This document shows positions 37,266-46,800 of a stretch of 64,000 nt of DNA, in pieces. Under the pieces are notes generated by a model that was not told the origin of the DNA, did no database searches, and worked only from the letters and a program-made list of their open reading frames with translations. The stretch covers positions 806,001 through 870,000 of the forward strand of contig NZ_LR733264.1 of NCBI RefSeq assembly GCF_902506495.1, in the 5' to 3' direction. Position numbers and translations under genes: made by a program. The first letter of the stretch is position 1; the number at the start of each line of letters is the position of its first letter. The DNA comes from Pseudomonas sp. 8O. Its GTDB lineage: Bacteria; Pseudomonadota; Gammaproteobacteria; Pseudomonadales; Pseudomonadaceae.

Positions 37266-38450
37266 ATGGACTCTCGACTTTCAGCCGGTCTGCTCGGCAA
37301 CGGTAAAAGCCCGATCGACAGCGGTGCCTACACCGACCTGAACCGCCTCAACCAGTTCAAGGTGGGCGGTGACACCGAGCAGAACATCCGCAAGGTTGCG
37401 CAGGAGTTCGAATCGCTGTTCCTTAACGAAATGCTCAAAGCCATGCGTTCGGCCAACGCCGTGTTCGGCGAGGGCAACTTCATGAACAGCAACGAGAGCA
37501 AGACCTATCAGGATATGCACGACCAGCAACTGGCGGTGACGCTCTCCAAGGAAGGGCGCGGCATCGGCCTGGCTGACGTGCTGGTGCGGCAGATGTCGAA
37601 GATCAAGCAGCCGTCGAGCCGCCCAAATCCCTTCGCGCAGATCGAGCAGCCGGTCGCGGCCGTGAGCGAGTCGAAGGCTGACCAGGTCGCCAATAGCGAA
37701 GGCTTTCGTGATGATGTGGCGATGCTCAATCGCCGTCGCCTCTCTGTGCCGGGCAAACTGGCGGATCGCCTGTTGGCTGGTATCGTGCCATCGGCTGCAG
37801 AAGGCGAGGGCAAGGCCCTGGCTGGTAGTGACTGGATTCCTGCGCAGGCCAGCGCCGCACCCAAGGATCGAGGCCTGAGCCTTGGCAATAGCGATGCATT
37901 GACTGGCCGTCGTATTGCTCAACCGCCGTTGGCGCCGGGCAAAGCCGCATTCAGTTCACCACAGGAGTTCGTCGCCACCATGCTGCCGATGGCGGAGGCC
38001 GCTGCCGAGAAGATCGGTGTCGACCCGCGTTACCTGGTGGCCCAGGCCGCGCTGGAAACCGGTTGGGGCAAGTCGATCATCCGCACCCGTGATGGCGAAA
38101 GCAGCCACAACCTGTTCGGTATCAAGTCCCATGGCAGCTGGGAGGGCGACTCGGCCCGCGTGCTGACCACGGAATACAAGGGTGGCAAGGCGGTCAAGGA
38201 AGCAGCCAGCTTCCGTGCCTATGACTCCTATGCGCAGAGCTTCGACGATTACGTCAGTTTCCTGCAGAGCAACGGTCGCTACGAAAAAGCGCTGAGTGCT
38301 ACCGAGACCCCGGAGCGTTTCGTCAAGGAGCTGCAGCAGGCTGGCTACGCCACCGATCCGAACTATGCGCGCAAGATCTCGCAGATCGCTCGCAAGATGC
38401 AGACCTATCAAGCAATCGCCGCTGCCGATAGCGCCACCACAAGGACTTGA
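37266..38450 (+). CDS. flgJ: Flagellar rod-cap and peptidoglycan hydrolase FlgJ
   Basis: Bifunctional protein of 394 residues. Seen: an N-terminal rod-binding domain (about 25-115) with VAQEFESLFLNEMLKAMRSA, a variable linker (about 120-235), and a C-terminal glucosaminidase/muramidase domain (about 240-385) with the catalytic Glu in AQAALETGWGKS, followed by HNLFGIK and SFDDYVSFLQ. Known: it opens the peptidoglycan for the growing rod and scaffolds rod assembly. Follows flgI by 13 bp with AAAGAGG ahead. Confidence 0.95.
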   Translation: MDSRLSAGLLGNGKSPIDSGAYTDLNRLNQFKVGGDTEQNIRKVAQEFESLFLNEMLKAMRSANAVFGEGNFMNSNESKTYQDMHDQQLAVTLSKEGRGIGLADVLVRQMSKIKQPSSRPNPFAQIEQPVAAVSESKADQVANSEGFRDDVAMLNRRRLSVPGKLADRLLAGIVPSAAEGEGKALAGSDWIPAQASAAPKDRGLSLGNSDALTGRRIAQPPLAPGKAAFSSPQEFVATMLPMAEAAAEKIGVDPRYLVAQAALETGWGKSIIRTRDGESSHNLFGIKSHGSWEGDSARVLTTEYKGGKAVKEAASFRAYDSYAQSFDDYVSFLQSNGRYEKALSATETPERFVKELQQAGYATDPNYARKISQIARKMQTYQAIAAADSATTRT

Positions 38451-38459
38451 GGTTGAATC

Positions 38460-40493
38460 ATGGCTGACCTATTGAACATAGGCCTTTCGGGCCTGGCGGC
38501 GAACAAGACTTCGCTGGCTGTTACTGGCCATAACATCACCAATGTCAACACTCCCGGGTTTAGCCGGCAGGACACAGTACAGGTCACGCGTACGCCGCAG
38601 TTCAGTGGCGCAGGTTATATTGGCTCGGGGACCACGCTGACTGATATTCGCCGCACCTATAGCGAGTTCCTCACGGCACAGGTGCGTAGCAGCACGGCAT
38701 TGGGTTCCGATGTCGAAGCGTACAAAAGTCAGATTGAGCAACTCGATTCCCTGTTGGCGGGTACCACCACCGGCATCACGCCGTCGCTCAAAAGCTTCTT
38801 TTCTGCATTGCAAACAGCAGCAGAAGACCCAGCGAATATTCCCGCTCGCCAGTTGGTGCTGTCCGAAGCCGAGGGCTTGGCCAAGCGTTTCAACATGGTG
38901 TACGAACGCGTCAGTGAGCAAAACGATTTCATCAATAAACAGCTCTCGGCGGTCACTGACCAGGTTAACCGTCTGGCTTCTTCGATTGCCGGTTATAACG
39001 ATGCCATCGCCATTGCATCGGCTAATGGCCAGCAACCCAACGATTTGCTCGATGCGCGCGACGAAGCCATTCGTCAACTGTCGACCTTTGTTGGCGTCAC
39101 GGTCGTGCCGCAGGACGACAACACGTTCAACCTGTTCGTTGGTTCGGGGCAGCCACTGGTAGTGGGCAGTACCGCCAGCCGCTTGGAAGTTGGTCCCGGG
39201 CAGAGCGACCCGATGCGCTACGAGGTGTCGTTTGTCAGTGGCAACTCCAAGCAGGCCATCACCGATCTGGTAACTGGTGGCGAAATGGGCGGGCTACTCC
39301 GTTACCGTTCCGAATCGCTGGACCCAACCCTGAACTCCCTCGGTCGACTGGCCCTGGCGGTGACTGATCAGGTTAATACCCAGCTTGGCCAAGGGTTGGA
39401 TCTGAAAGGGCAGGTGGGGACTGCGCTGTTCGGTGACTACAATGATGCGACTCTGGCCAGCCTGCGAGTGCGTGGCTATGCGACGAATACCGGTAATACA
39501 CAACCCGCGCTGAACATTACTGATACCAGCGTATTGACGACCAGCGACTATCGTTTGGATTTTGACGGTACCTCCTATTCGGCGATACGCATGAGCGATG
39601 GCCAGTTGATGACGCTGAACCCGAACCCCCCCGGGACTTACCCCGCGAGTTTGACCTTTACTGACTCTGCTGGGCGCAGCCAGGGGTTCAGTGTGGCACT
39701 CGAGCAGGCTCCGAATGCTAATGATCGGTTCATTCTGCAGCCTACCAGGCATGGTGCGAGCACTATCAGCGTGACGCTGGACCAGTCTGATCAACTGGCT
39801 TTCGCAGCCCCCGTGCGTGCCGAGGCCGGTTTGCAGAACCGGGGGACTGGGGTGGTCAGTCAGCCTGATCTGCAATTCAATGGCTCGGCGATTAATCCAG
39901 CCACCTTGTCGGCGGCCCTGCCTGTAGGGCTGACCTATGATGCGGCGACGAGCACGTTCAATGTGCCGGCTGGCGCTACGCTAACCCGCATCAATGCCGA
40001 TGGCACGGCGGCAACGCCAGCGGCATTCCAGAGCGGCCAACAGAACCTGTTCGAGTTGCAGCTTTCGGATGGCAGTACGGTGCGCATGACGCTGAGTGGC
40101 CGCCCGGAAAATGGTGACACCTTTAATGTTGCCTTCAATCAGAGTGGTGTGTCCGATAACCGCAACGCGTTGAAGCTGGTCGACCTGCAGAATAAGCAAA
40201 CCATCGGCGTCGACCCCAATGTCACGTCTATTGCTACCGGAGCCAGTTTCACCGATGGCTATGGCGACCTGGTTGAGCGCGTCGGCACCTTGACTGCTCA
40301 GGCGCGCCAGGACAGCACGGCCACCTCCGCTATCCTCAAACAGGCGACGGATAACCGGAACTCGTTATCGGCGGTGAGCCTCGATGAAGAGGCGGCTAAC
40401 CTGATCAAGTTCGAGCAGTACTACAATGCATCGGCACAAGTGATTCAAGTTGCTCGCTCGCTGTTCGATACCCTGATTGGTGCTTTCAGGTAA
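38460..40493 (+). CDS. flgK: Hook-filament junction protein FlgK (HAP1)
   Basis: First junction protein, 677 residues. Seen: N-terminal NIGLSGLAANKTSLAVTGHN then ITNVNTPGFSRQD; a helical region with EAEGLAKRFNMVYERVSEQN; a central variable part (about 330-560); and a C-terminal AVSLDEEAANLIKFEQYYNA and ARSLFDTLIGAFR. The central part uses visibly more AT-ending codons than the flanks. Secreted with the help of FlgN. Starts 9 bp after flgJ. Confidence 0.95.
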   Translation: MADLLNIGLSGLAANKTSLAVTGHNITNVNTPGFSRQDTVQVTRTPQFSGAGYIGSGTTLTDIRRTYSEFLTAQVRSSTALGSDVEAYKSQIEQLDSLLAGTTTGITPSLKSFFSALQTAAEDPANIPARQLVLSEAEGLAKRFNMVYERVSEQNDFINKQLSAVTDQVNRLASSIAGYNDAIAIASANGQQPNDLLDARDEAIRQLSTFVGVTVVPQDDNTFNLFVGSGQPLVVGSTASRLEVGPGQSDPMRYEVSFVSGNSKQAITDLVTGGEMGGLLRYRSESLDPTLNSLGRLALAVTDQVNTQLGQGLDLKGQVGTALFGDYNDATLASLRVRGYATNTGNTQPALNITDTSVLTTSDYRLDFDGTSYSAIRMSDGQLMTLNPNPPGTYPASLTFTDSAGRSQGFSVALEQAPNANDRFILQPTRHGASTISVTLDQSDQLAFAAPVRAEAGLQNRGTGVVSQPDLQFNGSAINPATLSAALPVGLTYDAATSTFNVPAGATLTRINADGTAATPAAFQSGQQNLFELQLSDGSTVRMTLSGRPENGDTFNVAFNQSGVSDNRNALKLVDLQNKQTIGVDPNVTSIATGASFTDGYGDLVERVGTLTAQARQDSTATSAILKQATDNRNSLSAVSLDEEAANLIKFEQYYNASAQVIQVARSLFDTLIGAFR

Positions 40494-40571
40494 ACCAGAA
40501 GCCACTGCCGAATTTAGGGCGTAGGCTGCCGCGAGCCGCCACGTCGAAGAAGTACACGAGGGTGTTTTTAC

Positions 40572-41813
40572 ATGCGAATCTCCAGCATACAGGCCTTCAA
40601 CAACGGTGTTCAGGGACTGCAGCGTAATTACGCCGATGTGACGCGCACCCAGCAGCAGATCAGCACTGGCAACCGGATTCTCACGCCGGCAGATGATCCT
40701 GTGGCGTCAGTGCGCCTGCTGCAACTAGAGCAGCAACAGAATGTACTGAGTCAGTACAAGTCCAACCTGGTCGCCGCCGACAACAGCCTGACCCAGGAAG
40801 AAGTGACCCTCGCTTCAGCCCATACCATTCTGCAGCGTTTGCAGGAGCTGACTGTCCGTGCTGGCAACGGCAGTCTTGGTGAGCTGGAGCGCCAATCCAT
40901 TGCCGCCGAGCTGAAGGAGCGCGAGGAAGAACTGTTCGCTCTGATGAACACGCGTAACGCTCGGGGTGAGTACATCTTCTCTGGCTTTCAGGGCAAGACG
41001 CAGGCTTTTGGGCGTGATGACAGCGGCAACTACAGCTATCAGGGCGACGAAGGTCAGCGCCGGTTGCAGATTGGTAGTTCGCTGGACATACCGATCAGCG
41101 ACAATGGCAAACGCATTTTCGAGAACATCATTAATGCTGACCGCCTTGATCGAACGCTGGACGTTTCGGCGGCGCCTGGTTCGACCCTGAGCGTTTCCGC
41201 GCCGCTGGTGCAGAGCGAGGTGGCATTTACCGGTAATCCGCCGTTCCCGGATGCGGGCATCGAGATAGTCTTTGGTAACCCCGATGCGCAGAGTTATGAG
41301 ATTTTCGAGGCCGGCACCACAACGCCAGTGCTGGGCAGCGGCCAGCTCGACGATGACCCGGACGAAGCCGATCAGGTGACGTTCCGTGGAGTGACTCTTC
41401 AGGTTGATGGTGCAGCGGTAGGCGGGGAGCGGGTGACCGTCACGCTGGACCCGACTCGCCAGAAACAGGGGGTGCTGGATACCATCGTCAACTTGCGGCG
41501 GGTCTTGGAGAATCCAGCCAGCACCAGTAGCGAAATTCGTGACGCAGTGGCTGCCGGTATGACCAACCTGGATCACGCTGCGGTCAATATAGATAGCGTG
41601 CGTGGCGAGATTGGTGCGCGACTGAATGTGATCGACACCACCCTCACCGACAATGAAGACGTGACGTTAGTTAATAAAAGCGTCCAGGCGGATTTGCGCG
41701 AGCTCGACTATGCCGAGGCATTGTCGCGGTTGTCATTTCAATCGATTATTCTCGAAGCGGCACAGCAGAGCTATGTGAAGATCAGCAGCTTGAATCTGTT
41801 CAATAAGCTTTGA
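40572..41813 (+). CDS. flgL: Hook-filament junction protein FlgL (HAP3)
   Basis: Second junction protein, 413 residues. Seen: flagellin-like N-terminal end, MRISSIQAFNNGVQGLQRNY and QISTGNRILTPADDPVASVR, EEELFALMNTRNARGEYIFS, and a C-terminal YAEALSRLSFQSIILEAAQQ followed by ISSLNLFNKL. Known: FlgL bridges FlgK to the flagellin filament. It is the last gene of the flgF-L operon. No clear strong terminator follows; a weak GCGGC-AATC-GCCGC hairpin is at 41832-41845. Confidence 0.95.
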   Translation: MRISSIQAFNNGVQGLQRNYADVTRTQQQISTGNRILTPADDPVASVRLLQLEQQQNVLSQYKSNLVAADNSLTQEEVTLASAHTILQRLQELTVRAGNGSLGELERQSIAAELKEREEELFALMNTRNARGEYIFSGFQGKTQAFGRDDSGNYSYQGDEGQRRLQIGSSLDIPISDNGKRIFENIINADRLDRTLDVSAAPGSTLSVSAPLVQSEVAFTGNPPFPDAGIEIVFGNPDAQSYEIFEAGTTTPVLGSGQLDDDPDEADQVTFRGVTLQVDGAAVGGERVTVTLDPTRQKQGVLDTIVNLRRVLENPASTSSEIRDAVAAGMTNLDHAAVNIDSVRGEIGARLNVIDTTLTDNEDVTLVNKSVQADLRELDYAEALSRLSFQSIILEAAQQSYVKISSLNLFNKL

Positions 41814-42029
41814 TCGATCGAGATGTCTGTAGCGGCAATCGCCGCAGTACACTACCGACCCCTTCTGTTGGCGATCCTCGTACGCTGTGCTTGTACTCTC
41901 CTCCTCAGCACGTCCTCTCTATTATCATTACTGCGTGTTTTAAGTGATTACACGAGGATAAGATTTTGTCTGTCCTGGTCAATTGCTTGAGCGTAGGGCC
42001 TGTGAGGTGGCGGTTGTCTTGAGCCAGGT

Positions 42030-42045
42030 TGGCAAATAACTTGCT
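42030..42045 (+). promoter_or_regulatory. Sigma-54-like promoter before the glycan island
   Basis: TGGCAA-ATAAC-TTGCT deviates from the sigma-54 consensus at one base only (TGGCAA for TGGCAC) and lies 72 bp upstream of the rfbF ATG. The 303-bp gene-free stretch 41814-42116 also holds a weak hairpin (41832-41845) and an AT-rich block near 41915-41965; I see no small gene in it. Confidence 0.55.
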
Positions 42046-42116
42046 AGATATGGTCGAACGACCCTTGCTTGCCAAAAAAATGACGGGTTCAGCGTTTGGC
42101 GGCCCTGGAGAATTGG

Positions 42117-42887
42117 ATGAAAGCTGTGATTTTGGCTGGTGGGTTGGGTACTCGGATCAGTGAAGAGTCCCACCTCAAGCCGAAGCCGATGATTGAGGTA
42201 GGCGGTAAGCCGATCATCTGGCACATCATGAAGATCTATGCACATTACGGTATCAATGACTTCGTGATCTGCCTCGGCTACAAGGGGTATGTAATCAAGG
42301 AGTACTTTGCCAATTACTTCCTGCATATGTCCGACGTGACCTTCGATATGGTTGAGAACAGCATGCATATCCATCAGCGCCACGCCGAGCCATGGCGTGT
42401 CACGCTGGTCGATACAGGAGAGCACACCGGTACCGGCGGTCGACTGCGTCGGGTGCGCGATTATGTGGGTGATGAGGCTTTTTGCTTCACCTATGGCGAT
42501 GGCGTTTCCAATGTCGATATTCCGGCACTTATCGCGTTTCACCGTCAGCACGGCAAGCTAGCTACGGTTACTGCTGTTCAGCCGCCCGGTCGCTATGGTG
42601 CGCTGGATGTTCAAGGGCAATCGGTCATCGGCTTTCAGGAGAAACCCCTGGGAGATGGTGGCTGGATCAATGGCGGGTTCTTTGTGCTGGAGCCCCAGGT
42701 TCTGGATTACATCAGCGGTGACGCTACTGCTTGGGAGCACGAACCCATGCGTGGACTGGCACGTGACGGTCAGTTGATGAGTCACCTGCACCGCGGATTC
42801 TGGCAACCTATGGATACGCTGCGTGATCGTGTCCTCCTCGAAGACCGCTGGAAGAGTGGCCAGGCGGAGTGGCAAGTGTGGCGCTGA
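42117..42887 (+). CDS. rfbF: Glucose-1-phosphate cytidylyltransferase
   Basis: Nucleotidyltransferase of 256 residues making CDP-glucose from CTP and glucose-1-phosphate, first step of CDP-dideoxysugar synthesis. Seen: [20 protein letters not shown] and [19 protein letters not shown] (nucleotide-binding signature and the RfbF-type loop), [12 protein letters not shown] (metal-binding Asp), and [13 protein letters not shown]. Length equals the Salmonella enzyme. GGAG lies 6 nt before the ATG at 42117. It opens the island and overlaps rfbG. Confidence 0.95.
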   Translation: MKAVILAGGLGTRISEESHLKPKPMIEVGGKPIIWHIMKIYAHYGINDFVICLGYKGYVIKEYFANYFLHMSDVTFDMVENSMHIHQRHAEPWRVTLVDTGEHTGTGGRLRRVRDYVGDEAFCFTYGDGVSNVDIPALIAFHRQHGKLATVTAVQPPGRYGALDVQGQSVIGFQEKPLGDGGWINGGFFVLEPQVLDYISGDATAWEHEPMRGLARDGQLMSHLHRGFWQPMDTLRDRVLLEDRWKSGQAEWQVWR

Positions 42888-43942
42888 ACCGTGCATTCTG
42901 GGCCGGACGTAAAGTCTTTCTGACCGGGCATACCGGGTTCAAAGGGGGATGGCTAGGGCTCTGGTTGCGTGAGCTGGGTGCAGAGGTTTACGGCTACGCG
43001 CTGCCACCAGCAAGCGCTCCGTCACTGTGGCAGGCCGCGAACCTAGAGGCGAGCATTGCCGGGCGCTTCGCCGATATTCGTGACGCCGACCAACTGTGTC
43101 GGGCGCTTAAGGATTTTGGGCCGGAACTGGTCCTTCATCTGGCCGCGCAGCCGCTGGTGCGGGAGTCCTACCGTACGCCTGCCGACACCTATACCACCAA
43201 CGTCATGGGCACGCTCAACCTATTGGACGCGGTGCGTCAGTGCGATGCCGTTCGTGCGGTTGTCGTGGTAACGACCGACAAGTGTTACGACAATCGCGAG
43301 TGGGTCTGGCCATATCGTGAGCAGGATGCGCTCGGCGGGCATGACCCATACAGCAGCAGCAAGGCATGTGTCGAATTGCTCTGTGCGTCCTACCGCGAGT
43401 CCTTCCTGCGCAAGGCAGGTGTTGCCCTTGCTACGGCGCGCGCAGGCAATGTCCTCGGTGGTGGCGATTGGTCGCCAGAGCGGTTACTTCCCGATATTCT
43501 GCGCGCCTGGCAGCAGCGGGAAACCGTCACCTTGCGTCATCCCCACGCCACGCGTCCCTGGCAGCATGTGCTCGACCCTTTGAAGGGCTACTTGTTGTTG
43601 GCGCAGGCGCTGATCGAAAGGGGCGATGCCTGTGCTTCCGCCTGGAACTTTGGCCCTGATGCCGATGGTATTAGCACTGTTGCCGATATTGTCGGGCAGC
43701 TTGCGCAGCAATGGGCCGGTGATGCGCGCTGGGAGCTGTGCCCTTCACCACAGCCCCATGAAGCAGAGTTGCTTTCTCTTGATTCATCCAAAGCCCGTCA
43801 GCAACTTGGCTGGCGGCCATCCTGGTCACTTAGCACGACCCTGACCCAGACCCTTGCCTGGCATCAGGCCTGGCAAGCCGCAGATGACATGCAGCAATTC
43901 AGCCGTGCGCAGATCGCGGCCTATGAAGGCGAAACCTTATGA
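42878..43942 (+). CDS. rfbG: CDP-glucose 4,6-dehydratase
   Basis: NAD-dependent short-chain dehydrogenase/reductase-fold enzyme of 354 residues converting CDP-glucose to CDP-4-keto-6-deoxyglucose. Seen: the RfbG nucleotide-binding loop [43 protein letters not shown], catalytic YSSSK, and [21 protein letters not shown] use the GTG at 42878 (GGAG 8 nt upstream), which overlaps the rfbF stop by 10 bp; the GTG at 42869 is the upstream alternative. Overlaps rfbH by ATGA. Confidence 0.95.
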   Translation: MALNRAFWAGRKVFLTGHTGFKGGWLGLWLRELGAEVYGYALPPASAPSLWQAANLEASIAGRFADIRDADQLCRALKDFGPELVLHLAAQPLVRESYRTPADTYTTNVMGTLNLLDAVRQCDAVRAVVVVTTDKCYDNREWVWPYREQDALGGHDPYSSSKACVELLCASYRESFLRKAGVALATARAGNVLGGGDWSPERLLPDILRAWQQRETVTLRHPHATRPWQHVLDPLKGYLLLAQALIERGDACASAWNFGPDADGISTVADIVGQLAQQWAGDARWELCPSPQPHEAELLSLDSSKARQQLGWRPSWSLSTTLTQTLAWHQAWQAADDMQQFSRAQIAAYEGETL

Positions 43943-45267
43943 GTGACAGTGCAGCGCAACAGTTGCGCGTGCAGATTGCCGAGCTGGTCGGGCGTTATGC
44001 GCAGTTGCAGATGGCGCCGAAACCGTTCGTCGCGGGGCAAGACAGTGTACCGCCATCCGGCAAGGTGATTGGCGCACCCGAGTTGCAGGCCATGACGGAA
44101 GCCGTTCTGGATGGCTGGCTGACCACTGGCCGTTTCAATGAGGCCTTCGAGCGGCGTTTAGCCCGTTATCTGGGGTGCCGCAGTGTATTGACGACCAACT
44201 CCGGCTCATCGGCGAACCTGGTGGCGTTTTCCGCTCTGACCTCGCCACGGCTAGGTGATCGTGCCATTGGTAAGGGCGATGAGGTCATCGGAGTGGCGGC
44301 GGGATTTCCGACAACGGTCAATCCCATCCTGCAGTTCGGGGCCGTGCCGGTATTCGTCGATATCGAACTACCCACCTACAACATCAATCCGCAATTGATC
44401 GAGGCGGCTATTGGCCCGCGGACCAAGGCCATCATGTTGGCCCATACGCTGGGTAATCCATTCAACCTGAAAGTGGTTCGCGAGCTGTGCGATCGCTATG
44501 GCTTGTGGTTGATTGAAGATTGCTGCGACGCCTTGGGTGCAACCTTCGAGGGTAAAGGCGTTGGCACCTTCGGCGATATCGGTACGCTGAGTTTCTATCC
44601 TGCTCACCACATCACCATGGGCGAAGGCGGTGCGGTCTTCACCAACAATCCGCTGTTGAAACGCATCATGGAGTCGTTCCGTGACTGGGGGCGCGATTGT
44701 TATTGCGCACCAGGTCAGGACAATACCTGCAACAAGCGTTTCTGCTGGCAATTGGGCGATCTGCCCGAGGGCTATGACCACAAGTACACCTACTCGCACC
44801 TGGGCTATAACCTCAAGATTACCGATATGCAGGCGGCTTGTGCATTGGCGCAGATGGACCGACTGGATGATTTCATTGCGGCCCGCCAGCGCAACTTTGC
44901 CTGGCTCAGCAAGCGTCTGCTCAGTTGCAGCGAGCATCTGATCCTGCCGCAGGCAACCCCAGGTAGCGATCCGTCCTGGTTCGGTTTTCCCCTGACGCTA
45001 CGTGATGGCAATCGCCATTCACGGGTTGAGCTATTGCGTCACCTCGATGCTCAGGGGATTGGCACGCGGCTGCTGTTTGCCGGCAACCTGACTCGTCAGC
45101 CATACATGAAAAACCAGAACTATCGGACGTGTGGCGAGTTGCTGGTCACCGACCGGGTCATGAAGGATACTTTTTGGTTAGGCGTCTGGCCTGGTTTGAC
45201 TGACGATCATCTGGACCATGTAGCGACGCAGTTAGAGGCCTGGTTTGGCCTTGGAGACGCACGATGA
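43939..45267 (+). CDS. rfbH: CDP-4-keto-6-deoxyglucose 3-dehydrase (E1)
   Basis: Pyridoxamine-phosphate and [2Fe-2S] enzyme of 442 residues that removes the C3 hydroxyl, on the way to CDP-4-keto-3,6-dideoxyglucose. Seen: the aminotransferase fold, [33 protein letters not shown], and [14 protein letters not shown], in which His (223/224) stands where transaminases have the PLP lysine, the E1 hallmark; the cysteine-rich [20 protein letters not shown] supplies cluster ligands. Known: E1 needs an NADH-dependent reductase (E3, RfbI/AscD) to finish the deoxygenation, and none is encoded in this window. Confidence 0.94.
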   Translation: MSDSAAQQLRVQIAELVGRYAQLQMAPKPFVAGQDSVPPSGKVIGAPELQAMTEAVLDGWLTTGRFNEAFERRLARYLGCRSVLTTNSGSSANLVAFSALTSPRLGDRAIGKGDEVIGVAAGFPTTVNPILQFGAVPVFVDIELPTYNINPQLIEAAIGPRTKAIMLAHTLGNPFNLKVVRELCDRYGLWLIEDCCDALGATFEGKGVGTFGDIGTLSFYPAHHITMGEGGAVFTNNPLLKRIMESFRDWGRDCYCAPGQDNTCNKRFCWQLGDLPEGYDHKYTYSHLGYNLKITDMQAACALAQMDRLDDFIAARQRNFAWLSKRLLSCSEHLILPQATPGSDPSWFGFPLTLRDGNRHSRVELLRHLDAQGIGTRLLFAGNLTRQPYMKNQNYRTCGELLVTDRVMKDTFWLGVWPGLTDDHLDHVATQLEAWFGLGDAR

Positions 45268-46799
45268 ATGCCCATCTGACGAGCGAGAAATCCATGTCTT
45301 CCTCCTTTGCCCTGCCGATGTTCGTGTTGGAAATGGCCAACAACCATATGGGTGATGTCGGCCATGGCATCAAGGTCGTTCGCGCCTTTGGCGAGGTTTG
45401 TCGGCGCTTCCCCTATACCTTCGCGTTCAAGTTGCAGTATCGCGATCTCGACACCTTCATCCATCCGGCGATGCAGGGGCGTGATGACGTCAAGTACATC
45501 AAGCGTTTCAGTGAAACGCGCCTGTCTCGCGAGCAGTTCGATGCCCTGGTGACGGAGATCCGTGCCAATGGTTTCCTGGCCATGGCCACACCCTTCGACG
45601 AGGCTTCGGTGGATCTGATCGAGGCCCAAGGGCTGGACTGCATCAAGATCGCTAGCTGTTCGATGACAGACTGGCCGTTGCTGGAGCGGGTGGTCCAAAG
45701 CGATCGGCCAATCATCGTTTCTACTGCCGGTTCTGGCATTGATGAGATTGATCGGGTTATCAGTTTCCTGGCTCACCGTGAAAAAACCTTCGCCGTGTTG
45801 CACTGCGTCGGTGAATATCCGACGCCAGACGCCAACATGCATTTATCGCAGATCGACTACTTGCGTCGACGCTACCCGGACGTCCGTATCGGCTTCTCCA
45901 CTCATGAGAATCCTGATAACACTGACATCGTCAAAATCGCCTTGGCCAAAGGCGCGCAGATATTCGAGAAACACGTCGGCCTGGCCACTGCGCAGTACCC
46001 GCTGAATGCCTACTCGGCCAGTCCTGAGCAAGTGCAAAAGTGGTTGGAGGCGGTGCAAACCACCTTGCAGTTGTGCGGTGAAGGCGAGCAGCGCTTGCCA
46101 ATTAATCCGACCGAGCAGGCTAGCCTGCAATCGCTGCGCCGTGGTGTATTCGCGCGCCGTGCGGTTGCTGCTGGTGAGGTGGTGCAGGCCAGCGACGTCT
46201 ACTTTGCTTTCCCTCCCCGGGAAGGCCAGTTGACTGCTAACGATTTCTCCAAGTACAGCATTTTCACTGCCTCCCAGGCGATTGCTGCAGATGCACCACT
46301 GCATGGTGGTAACACACAGGTGCGTGGCATTCGCGACAAGGTCTGGGACATCGTGCAGCGCGTCAAGGCGCAACTGCGTGATGGACATGTGGTGGTGCCG
46401 GGGCGGATCACTCTGGAAATTTCCCACCATTATGGATTGGATCGCTTCGATGAGTTTGGCTTGAGCATGCTGACCATCGTCAACCGGGGCTATTGCAAGA
46501 AATTGCTGTTGCTGTTCCCTGGGCAGCGCCATCCAGAGCAGTACCACCTTGAGAAGGAAGAGACCTTTCATGTCCTGCAAGGTGAGGTAAGCCTGGTTCT
46601 CGATGGTGTCGAGCGTATCTGTGTGCCCGGTGACGTGGTCACAGTGGAGCCCGGTGTGCGTCATGCATTCAGCTCGGCGGGCGGCGCGATCATCGAAGAG
46701 ATTTCCTCGACCCATCTGCGTAATGATTCTTTCTATACAGACGAAACGATCAACGCCAATCTCGACCGCAAGACCCTTCTCAGCTATTGGATGGACTGA
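45264..46799 (+). CDS. NeuB-like sugar acid synthase fused to a C-terminal cupin
   Basis: Protein of 511 residues with three parts. Residues about 18-265 form a NeuB/SpsE TIM barrel ([43 protein letters not shown]), which in the family condenses phosphoenolpyruvate with a hexose to give nonulosonic acids. Residues about 285-350 are a SAF-type antifreeze-like domain ([20 protein letters not shown]). Residues about 375-510 are a cupin with metal-ligand pattern [16 protein letters not shown] and EPGVRHAF, like D-lyxose or mannose-phosphate isomerase cupins. Standard NeuB enzymes are about 350 residues and lack the cupin. The substrate is not known; no CMP-transferase gene is present. Overlaps rfbH by ATGA. 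Confidence 0.85.
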   Translation: MNAHLTSEKSMSSSFALPMFVLEMANNHMGDVGHGIKVVRAFGEVCRRFPYTFAFKLQYRDLDTFIHPAMQGRDDVKYIKRFSETRLSREQFDALVTEIRANGFLAMATPFDEASVDLIEAQGLDCIKIASCSMTDWPLLERVVQSDRPIIVSTAGSGIDEIDRVISFLAHREKTFAVLHCVGEYPTPDANMHLSQIDYLRRRYPDVRIGFSTHENPDNTDIVKIALAKGAQIFEKHVGLATAQYPLNAYSASPEQVQKWLEAVQTTLQLCGEGEQRLPINPTEQASLQSLRRGVFARRAVAAGEVVQASDVYFAFPPREGQLTANDFSKYSIFTASQAIAADAPLHGGNTQVRGIRDKVWDIVQRVKAQLRDGHVVVPGRITLEISHHYGLDRFDEFGLSMLTIVNRGYCKKLLLLFPGQRHPEQYHLEKEETFHVLQGEVSLVLDGVERICVPGDVVTVEPGVRHAFSSAGGAIIEEISSTHLRNDSFYTDETINANLDRKTLLSYWMD

Positions 46800-46800
46800 C

